From assembly GCA_947038515.1 (NCBI GenBank), contig CAMQWJ010000013.1, positions 1 through 49,133 of the forward strand: DNA of 49,133 nt. Direction: 5' to 3'. This DNA comes from an uncultured Fusobacteriaceae bacterium (GTDB lineage: Bacteria > Fusobacteriota > Fusobacteriia > Fusobacteriales > Fusobacteriaceae). A program made the position numbers and the translations under genes. Within the stretch, counting starts at the first letter, position 1, and each line of letters begins with the position of its first letter. The notes beneath the pieces were generated by a model. The model was not told the DNA's origin. It was given only the letters and a program-made list of their open reading frames with translations, and searched no databases. This document shows positions 43,083 to 49,133 of the stretch, one piece after another.

Positions 43083-43184
43083 ATCGAGAGTAGTGAGATT
43101 AGAAAGTTTGTATAAAATAATTTAAATCACTAGATATTTGTTTTTGAAGTGTAAAGTAAATAAAATTAATGGAGGAAAATAAAA

Positions 43185-44117
43185 GTGGGAAAAATATTTG
43201 GAATGGGACCTTCGCCTCATATAAGAACGTCATCAACAGTAACAAAGGTGATGTTTGATGTTATATTATCATTAGTACCAGCTTTAGGAGTAGCTTTTTA
43301 TGTTTTTGGAGTAAAGGCTTTAATAGTAACAGGATTTTCTGTAATAGTTTGTATGGCAACTGAGTTTGTCTGTCAAAAAATAATGAAGCAAGAGGTAACT
43401 ATTTGTGATGGAAGTGCAATATTAACAGGAATTTTATTTGCATTTGTTATACCGCCTAATATGTCACTTATCTATGTAGGAATAGGTTGTTTTGTTTCAA
43501 TATTACTTGGAAAAATGGTTTTTGGAGGATTGGGGCATAATATCTTTAATCCTGCACTTGTAGGACGTGCTTTTGTTCAGGCTTCTTGGCCAGTGGCAAT
43601 GACGACTTTTGTATATGATGGAAAAGCTGGAGCAACAGTTTTAGGAACATTAAAAGTTGGACAACCCATAGGAGAAGCCTTGATTAGAAGTGGAGATTCA
43701 TATTTACAAGCATTTCTAGGAAACATGGGTGGATCATTAGGAGAAACTTCAGCATTGGCAATTTTGTTTGGAGGAATATATCTTATTTATAAAAAACATA
43801 TTGATTGGAAAGTGCCGTTTATAATGATAGGTACTGTATTCGTACTGACAAAATTAATGGGGTATGATCCTATTCAACAAATACTATCAGGTGGATTGTT
43901 TTTAGGTGCCTTTTATATGGCAACTGATATGGTAACTAGTCCATTTACAGCAAAAGGAAGAATTATATTTGCTTTTGCATTAGGAGTATTAATAGCAGTA
44001 ATTAGAGTAAAAGGTGGATATCCAGAAGGAACAGCTTATGCAATTCTTATAATGAACGGATTTGTTCCACTTATAAATAAATATCTTATACCTAAAAAAT
44101 TTGGGGCGGTGAAATAA
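43185..44117 (+). CDS. rnfD: Rnf complex subunit D
   Basis: The 310-residue integral membrane subunit carries covalent FMN. The N-terminus has GPSPHIRTSSTV, the middle GHNIFNPALVGRAF and GGSLGETSALAI (probable flavinylation region), and a late MATDMVTSPFTAKG. GTG start after GGAGG. The 102-base gap after rnfC is unusually wide for this operon, and I see no confident promoter in it. Confidence 0.96.
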   Translation: MGKIFGMGPSPHIRTSSTVTKVMFDVILSLVPALGVAFYVFGVKALIVTGFSVIVCMATEFVCQKIMKQEVTICDGSAILTGILFAFVIPPNMSLIYVGIGCFVSILLGKMVFGGLGHNIFNPALVGRAFVQASWPVAMTTFVYDGKAGATVLGTLKVGQPIGEALIRSGDSYLQAFLGNMGGSLGETSALAILFGGIYLIYKKHIDWKVPFIMIGTVFVLTKLMGYDPIQQILSGGLFLGAFYMATDMVTSPFTAKGRIIFAFALGVLIAVIRVKGGYPEGTAYAILIMNGFVPLINKYLIPKKFGAVK

Positions 44118-44119
44118 TA

Positions 44120-44653
44120 ATGGAGAAAAATAGATATCTACATTATGGATTAGTATTGACGGGGATAGCATTTTTATCTGCGTTGATACTGGCAGTTGTA
44201 AATGATAAAACTGCACCAATAATAGCTGAAAATGATATAATTACAATAAATAATGCAAGAAAAAAAGTTTTACCATTAGCTCAAACTTTTGTTGCGGCTG
44301 AAGCAATTAAAAAAGAGGAATTAGAATTTATTCCAGGTAAAAATGAAGCAGGAGAACTTATGGGGTATGTTGTTTCAGGTTCTGAAAATGGTTATGCAGG
44401 TGCAATAAAATTTGTAATAGGTATTGGTAAAGATGGTAAAATGACTGGTGTGGATATCGTGGGACATCAAGAGACACCGGGATTAGGGTCAAAAATAATA
44501 GGTGAAGAATGGAAGAAACATTGGATTGGAAAAGACTCTGCTTATAAATTTAATAAAACTGTGGATGGATTTGCAGGTGCAACAATATCTCCAGAAGCTG
44601 TTCATAAAGGGCTTGTAAAAGTACTAAATGTTTTTGATAAAGAGGTGAAATAA
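44120..44653 (+). CDS. rnfG: Rnf complex subunit G
   Basis: A 177-residue protein with one N-terminal membrane segment (about 8-28) and a periplasmic FMN-binding domain. The flavinylation motif is seen as FAGATISPEAV near residue 155, the S/T-G-A-T type with the threonine as attachment site. It starts two bases after the rnfD stop and overlaps rnfE by one base. Confidence 0.95.
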   Translation: MEKNRYLHYGLVLTGIAFLSALILAVVNDKTAPIIAENDIITINNARKKVLPLAQTFVAAEAIKKEELEFIPGKNEAGELMGYVVSGSENGYAGAIKFVIGIGKDGKMTGVDIVGHQETPGLGSKIIGEEWKKHWIGKDSAYKFNKTVDGFAGATISPEAVHKGLVKVLNVFDKEVK

Positions 44654-45261
44654 TGGCTAAAAATTATATAAAAACTTTGACTCAAGGGATAATAAAAGAA
44701 AATCCAGTGTTTGTACTTTTGTTAGGTTTATGTCCGACTCTTGGAACTTCAACATCAGCAGAAAATGGTATGGCAATGGGACTTGCAACAACAGCAGTTC
44801 TTGCATCTTCAAATGTTTTAATATCAGCAGTAAAAAAAATAATTCCTGATAAAGTAAGAATACCTGCGTTTATAATGATAATTGCAACACTTGTTACAAT
44901 TGTTGAGATGGTAATGAAAGCTTATTTGCCAGATTTATTTAAAGTTCTAGGTATTTTTATACCTCTAATAGTTGTTAATTGTATAGTGCTTGGAAGAGCA
45001 GAAAGTTTTGCCTCAAAAAATGATGTGTTTTCATCTTTATTAGATGGAATAGGATCAGGAATTGGATTTACACTTGCTCTTACAGTTCTTGGTGCAATAA
45101 GAGAATTATTAGGAAATGGTACAATATTTAATGTTGTTCTGACTCCTGAAACGTTCTCTCCAGCTTTAATTTTTATTTTAGCACCAGGGGCATTTATAAC
45201 GATAGGTTTTATAATTGCAGCTCAAAATTATTTTAAACAAAAAAAAGGGGGGAATAGATAA
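44653..45261 (+). CDS. rnfE: Rnf complex subunit E
   Basis: A 202-residue protein with six membrane segments. It begins with the family phrase [23 protein letters not shown] and has [15 protein letters not shown] in the middle. Together with RnfA it holds the membrane [2Fe-2S] cluster through paired cysteines (LCPTL and NCIVLG). Its end shares a base with the rnfA start. Confidence 0.96.
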   Translation: MAKNYIKTLTQGIIKENPVFVLLLGLCPTLGTSTSAENGMAMGLATTAVLASSNVLISAVKKIIPDKVRIPAFIMIIATLVTIVEMVMKAYLPDLFKVLGIFIPLIVVNCIVLGRAESFASKNDVFSSLLDGIGSGIGFTLALTVLGAIRELLGNGTIFNVVLTPETFSPALIFILAPGAFITIGFIIAAQNYFKQKKGGNR

Positions 45262-45845
45262 TGGATTTTGCAAAATTATTTTCAATTATAATCGGGTCTA
45301 TTTTCATAAATAACTTTATTTTTGCTAAATTTTTAGGAATATGTCCATTCATGGGAGTATCAAAAAAAGTTGAGTCTTCTGTTGGAATGGGAATGGCTGT
45401 AACATTTGTTATAACTTTAGCTTCAGGAGTAACTTGGGTAGTTTTTCATTATATCTTGACTCCTCTAAATCTAGAATATCTTCAAACAATAGCTTTTATA
45501 TTAATAATTGCTTCCCTTGTACAGTTTGTTGAAATGGCTATACAAAAAACATCACCAGGATTATATAAAGCTTTAGGAGTATTTTTACCGTTGATAACAA
45601 CAAATTGTGCGGTACTAGGAGTAGCAATTTTAAATATTCAAGAAAAATTAAACTTTATTGAAACTATAGTGACAGGATTTTTTGTATCCATTGGATTTAC
45701 TTTAGCGCTAGTTTTACTTGCTGGAGTTCGGGAAAGATTAGAATATTCAAAAATACCTAAACCATTTCAAGGAGTACCAATAGCATTTATATCTGCTGGA
45801 CTTCTTGCTATGGCATTTATGGGATTTAGTGGAATGAAAATATAG
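45261..45845 (+). CDS. rnfA: Rnf complex subunit A
   Basis: A 194-residue protein homologous to RnfE with inverted topology. It includes [21 protein letters not shown] and [15 protein letters not shown], which supply the other two cysteines of the shared cluster. Ends 12 bases before rnfB. Confidence 0.96.
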   Translation: MDFAKLFSIIIGSIFINNFIFAKFLGICPFMGVSKKVESSVGMGMAVTFVITLASGVTWVVFHYILTPLNLEYLQTIAFILIIASLVQFVEMAIQKTSPGLYKALGVFLPLITTNCAVLGVAILNIQEKLNFIETIVTGFFVSIGFTLALVLLAGVRERLEYSKIPKPFQGVPIAFISAGLLAMAFMGFSGMKI

Positions 45846-45857
45846 GGGGGATTTATA

Positions 45858-46853
45858 ATGGAACCAATATTAATAGCTGGAGGCATGCTAGGAGGAATAG
45901 GACTAGTTATGGGATTGTTTTTGGCTTTTGCTTCTAAAAAATTTGAAGTAGAAATAGATCCAAAAGTGGAAGCAGTTATTGCTGTGCTTCCTGGTATGAA
46001 TTGTGGTGCTTGTGGGTTTCCAGGATGTTCAGGTTATGGAGAAGCGATTGCACTTAATGGTGCAGAGATAACAGCATGTTCACCTGGAGGAGCAGCTGTT
46101 GCAGAAAAGATTGGAAAAATAATGGGAATGGTTGTGGATACCAGTGGAGACAAAATGGTTGCAAAACTTTTGTGTCAGGGGAGTGTATCAAAGACAACAA
46201 AAAAATATAATTATGAGGGATCTCTGAAGAGTTGTGCATCTGTAGCACTTTATTCAGGAGGAGAGAAGTCTTGTCAGTATTCATGTATAGGAAATGGGGA
46301 CTGTGTGGCTGTTTGTCCAGTGGAAGCAATTTCTTTAACAGAAGATGGACTTATTTTTATAGATGAAAATAAATGTGTTTCATGTTCTAAGTGTGTAAAG
46401 ACATGTCCTAAAAAGGTCTTAGAGATGTTACCACAAAAAAAAGAAATTCTAATAAAGTGTTCATCAAAAGATAAGGGAATAACTGCAAAAAAAGCATGTT
46501 CAGTTGCTTGTATAGCTTGTGGACTTTGTGTAAAAGCTTGTCCAGTAGAAGCGATAACAATAGATAAAAATCTAGCTAAAATAAATGCAGAAAAATGTAT
46601 TCAGTGTGGACTTTGTGTCGAAAAGTGTCCAACAAAAGCAATTGAATCAAAAGTAACAGAAATAAAAAAAGCTGAAATAATAGCTGAAAATTGTATAGGT
46701 TGTACTGCTTGTGCAAGAGTTTGTCCAACACAAGCTATAACAGGTGCAGTAAAAGAAAAACATATTGTAGATGAATCGAAGTGTGTAGGTTGTGAATTAT
46801 GCTATGAAAAATGTAAGTTTAAAGCTATAAAAATTAATAAAACACCAAAATAA
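45858..46853 (+). CDS. rnfB: Rnf complex subunit B (polyferredoxin)
   Basis: The 331-residue entry point for ferredoxin electrons. A membrane anchor (about 1-25) is followed by the CGACGFPGC motif with its fourth cysteine in ITACSPGG. Six further four-cysteine ferredoxin-type motifs come after: CQYSCIGNGDCVAVC, CVSCSKCVKTC, CIACGLCVKAC, CIQCGLCVEKC, CIGCTACARVC and CVGCELCYEKC. That would allow seven clusters, long compared with proteobacterial RnfB (about 190 residues) but like the long clostridial form. Last gene of the operon. Confidence 0.96.
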   Translation: MEPILIAGGMLGGIGLVMGLFLAFASKKFEVEIDPKVEAVIAVLPGMNCGACGFPGCSGYGEAIALNGAEITACSPGGAAVAEKIGKIMGMVVDTSGDKMVAKLLCQGSVSKTTKKYNYEGSLKSCASVALYSGGEKSCQYSCIGNGDCVAVCPVEAISLTEDGLIFIDENKCVSCSKCVKTCPKKVLEMLPQKKEILIKCSSKDKGITAKKACSVACIACGLCVKACPVEAITIDKNLAKINAEKCIQCGLCVEKCPTKAIESKVTEIKKAEIIAENCIGCTACARVCPTQAITGAVKEKHIVDESKCVGCELCYEKCKFKAIKINKTPK

Positions 46854-46862
46854 TAGTAATCC

Positions 46863-46896
46863 AGAAGCACCTATAAAATATTTTATAGGTGCTTCT
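46863..46896. terminator. Perfect 16-base inverted repeat after rnfB
   Basis: Arms 46863-46878 and 46881-46896 are exact complements separated by TA. No T run follows the 3' arm, so it may end transcription inefficiently or protect the rnf mRNA 3' end. Confidence 0.7.
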
Positions 46897-46979
46897 GACT
46901 AGGTGCTTATTTAAATTATGTTTGCAAGAGGTGTGAAAATAGATAAATTTATTGATAAGGTGGATATATAGGAGGGAAA

Positions 46980-48035
46980 ATGGAAAATAATAGTTTTAAA
47001 ATAGCGATAAAAAAAGAAAATTATATTTATAATATAAAATATCTTGAAAAAATGAAAAATAAAAAAGTACTTCCTGTATTGAAAGCAAATGCTTATGGAC
47101 ATGGTTTAGAAGTCATTGCTCCACTCTTGTATGAAAATGGATATAAGGACTATGTTGTTGCGAGATTAACAGAAGGTGAAAATCTATATTCTGTTCTTGA
47201 AAAAGAAGATGTGAAAATAATTGTTTTGGAATCAATAAAATCATTACAAAAGGTAAAAGAAAATTCGTGGTTGATAATGGCTATTAATAAATATGAAGAA
47301 TTGATAGAAGCTATTGAATTTGGAATTTCTCCTATGCAAATGAAATTAAAATTTGATTTTGGGTTTGGAAGAAATGGAATAGTTGCTGAAGACTTTTCCA
47401 AGGTGATTTCCTATATAAAAGAAAAGGACTTAAAATTTTTTGGAATATATACACATCTTTTTTCTGTTGATCAAAAATTTGGAATAGAAATAATCAATAG
47501 ATTTACTGAAATAGTTAATGAACTTGGAAAGGAAAGATTTGTTCAGATAGATTTACAAAATAGTATGGGGATATTTAAATTTGATTGCCCTATTGCAACT
47601 CATATTAGACCAGGAATAGCTATGTATGGACTGAGGGAAGAAGGTTATTATGAACCACAATTGCGACAAGTTTTCAAACTAATAGGTGGTATAGCTGAAA
47701 TAAGAAATGTAAAAACACTTTCAAAGTATATTGCTTATGCTCCTATTAATGATTGTGATTTAGGTGGGTATACAAATATTGCAAAAGTAAAAATAGGTTA
47801 TGGAGACGGATTTTTGAAAAAAAATGAAGGTTCAAAATGTATTATAAATAATAAAGAGTTTAAAATAATTCAAATAAGTATGGACAATAGCTTCATTGCA
47901 GTTGATGAAAATGTTGTGATAGGAGATGAGGTAAATCTTTATAGCGATATATGGAAAAGTGGGAATGAACTTGAAATAAAAACAACTGAGCTAGTAATTT
48001 TAGTTGATAGAAGAATAGAGAGAGTTGGAGAATAA
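46980..48035 (+). CDS. alr: Alanine racemase-family PLP enzyme
   Basis: The 351-residue protein has the PLP lysine motif VLKANAYGHG near residue 36, RPGIAMYG with the pyridine-ring arginine, a tyrosine in IAYAP as the likely second base, and IGYGDGF. It would make D-alanine for peptidoglycan. Several positions deviate from textbook Alr: the usual K-x-D-T-G-M reads KFDFGFGRNG, and the segment before the substrate loop reads SMDNS. Another amino-acid specificity is possible. AGGAGGG lies before the ATG. Confidence 0.85.
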   Translation: MENNSFKIAIKKENYIYNIKYLEKMKNKKVLPVLKANAYGHGLEVIAPLLYENGYKDYVVARLTEGENLYSVLEKEDVKIIVLESIKSLQKVKENSWLIMAINKYEELIEAIEFGISPMQMKLKFDFGFGRNGIVAEDFSKVISYIKEKDLKFFGIYTHLFSVDQKFGIEIINRFTEIVNELGKERFVQIDLQNSMGIFKFDCPIATHIRPGIAMYGLREEGYYEPQLRQVFKLIGGIAEIRNVKTLSKYIAYAPINDCDLGGYTNIAKVKIGYGDGFLKKNEGSKCIINNKEFKIIQISMDNSFIAVDENVVIGDEVNLYSDIWKSGNELEIKTTELVILVDRRIERVGE

Positions 48036-48105
48036 TAAAATGAGGAAACTGAAAATTCTACTACAATAATTTAAAAAAATAATTAATAAAGTAGGAGTTG
48101 ATATT

Positions 48106-48948
48106 GTGGATATTAATGTATTTTTCAAGGAAGTAGGCAAAAAATTATTTGATAAAGAATTTTTTATTGGATTTACAGCAGCGATAGTAAGCTTTGTTGT
48201 TCGACTTATAGTGTGTGTATTAATTTATATTGTTGTAATGAAAATATTAAAGAAATTATCGAGTAAGAAAATAGCTCAAAAAGATATAGGAAACAAAACG
48301 TTGAATGTTTTTATAAAATCAGTAATTGGAATAGGGATTCATATAATAATATTGACATTATGTTTGCTGATACTAGGGGTCAAAGAAAGCAGTTTACTTG
48401 CATTTTTTGGAACATTGGGTATAGGGGTAGGACTTGCCTTGAAAGATAACCTTTCAAATTTTGCTGGTGGAATAATTATTTTAATTTTTAAAACTTATAC
48501 CGTTGGAGATGAAGTATCAATCTCTAGTCATGTAGGAACGGTTCATTCAATCGATATATTTTCAACTATAGTTAGAACTGCTGATAATGATTTAGTAATA
48601 GTACCTAATGGAAATATAGTTTCGAACAAAATAATAAACTATACCCAAACACCGTTAAGAAGATTAAAAATTATTGTATCTATTGATTACAATAATGATA
48701 TAGAATTGGCAAGAAAAGTATTGGAAGAGTTAATGAGTTCTAATCCTAAAATTTTAAAAAGACCAGAAATTTTTTCTCATGTTGAAGATTATGGTTCTAA
48801 TTCTATTGATATTGCACTAAAAGGATGGTGCAGTAATGAAGATTATTGGGATGTGAAATATGAAATTTTAAATAGTGTTAAACCGGCTTTAGATAAAGTC
48901 AATATAAGTATTCCCTTTCCACAGATGGATATTCACATAAAAAAATAA
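48106..48948 (+). CDS. Small-conductance mechanosensitive channel (MscS family)
   Basis: A 280-residue membrane protein with three N-terminal membrane segments (about 20-45, 65-90, 95-125). The pore helix region LLAFFGTLGIGVGLALKDNLSNFAGG is typical of MscS, and the beta domain shows GTVHSIDIFSTIVRTADNDLVIVPNG. It opens on osmotic down-shock to release solutes. GTG start after GTAGGAG. Confidence 0.94.
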   Translation: MDINVFFKEVGKKLFDKEFFIGFTAAIVSFVVRLIVCVLIYIVVMKILKKLSSKKIAQKDIGNKTLNVFIKSVIGIGIHIIILTLCLLILGVKESSLLAFFGTLGIGVGLALKDNLSNFAGGIIILIFKTYTVGDEVSISSHVGTVHSIDIFSTIVRTADNDLVIVPNGNIVSNKIINYTQTPLRRLKIIVSIDYNNDIELARKVLEELMSSNPKILKRPEIFSHVEDYGSNSIDIALKGWCSNEDYWDVKYEILNSVKPALDKVNISIPFPQMDIHIKK

Positions 48949-49078
48949 TTTATAATTTTAGTGTGAGAGTGGAAAGTGAAGGTGGTTAAAGTTCAATGTT
49001 TTTAAACTAAAAATGGAGTTGTTGAATTATTTAGACAAAAGAAGTTTAAATAAAAATTAAAATAAACAAAAAAAGAGA

Positions 49079-49107
49079 TTGACGTTTTTTAAAAATTATG
49101 GTATTAT
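49079..49107 (+). promoter_or_regulatory. Promoter for a gene beyond the right edge
   Basis: TTGACG (49079-49084) and TATTAT (49102-49107) are 17 bases apart with TGG before the -10. Transcription should start near 49114; no coding start is visible before the end. Confidence 0.75.
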
Positions 49108-49133
49108 TTTACTTGTCCACAGGAAATATTGAA

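Noticed and set aside
43083-43184. An internal promoter or small gene between rnfC and rnfD
   Set aside because: Only loose -10-like AT stretches are visible without a convincing -35, and no coding frame with a ribosome binding site.

Overview
The window looks like chromosomal DNA from a fusobacterium, most probably genus Fusobacterium. It is very AT-rich with strong AGGAGG ribosome binding sites. It carries an rnfCDGEAB operon, a methionine gamma-lyase, a Gram-negative-style SLH/coiled-coil envelope protein, and several genes that otherwise look Firmicute-like (ribonuclease Y, a SigH-type sigma factor, class 1B PyrD/PyrK). Species cannot be decided from the sequence.

Layout. (1) 1-5.2 kb is an accessory locus: a partial and a complete copy of a secreted, putative immunity protein alternate with a truncated and a complete GHSLGG lipase. 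They are followed by a DUF4280 PAAR-like protein and two proteins of unknown function. (2) 5.3-11.25 kb is a pyrimidine operon, pyrB-pyrK-pyrD-pyrF-pyrE-pyrC. It is preceded by a promoter, a 34-codon U-rich leader peptide and an overlapping terminator that together look like the enterobacterial pyrL attenuator. PyrB carries a C-terminal zinc domain of the PyrI type without the PyrI allosteric domain. (3) 11.3-21.4 kb holds tRNA-Gln, a minus-strand pcp/DUF979/DUF969 operon, two related dicarboxylate/amino-acid:cation symporters on opposite strands, and between them an RluA-type pseudouridine synthase, gap, pgk and a UshA-like 5'-nucleotidase. (4) 21.4-26.5 kb is minus strand: obg-miaA, then a small lipoprotein, an RsbW-like kinase, a STAS antagonist and rny. 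(5) 26.7-36.6 kb is plus strand: a YhcH-family protein, a small SLH protein, an M18 aminopeptidase, murA, rlmB, sigH-like, leuS, aroE, two unknown proteins and a small thioredoxin-like protein. (6) 36.7-40.3 kb has a 43-residue membrane peptide, a six-tRNA cluster (Pro, Gly, Arg, His, Lys, Leu), a DEAD-box helicase and infC-rpmI-rplT with an L20-type leader. (7) 40.3-49.1 kb has megL divergent from rnfCDGEAB, then an alanine-racemase-like gene, an MscS channel and a promoter running off the right end.

How the parts fit. Most of the window is conserved housekeeping and anaerobic energy metabolism: Rnf probably couples ferredoxin oxidation to an ion gradient that the symporters could use. The two parts that depart from routine are the left-end lipase/immunity/PAAR-like cassette, which has no recognisable secretion apparatus in the window, and the pyrimidine operon, where an apparent loss of the PyrI allosteric domain coincides with a leader-peptide attenuator. 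A SigH-like sigma factor and a separate anti-sigma/anti-anti-sigma pair raise the possibility of partner-switching control in a non-sporulating organism. All assignments are from reading the sequence; no database search was run.
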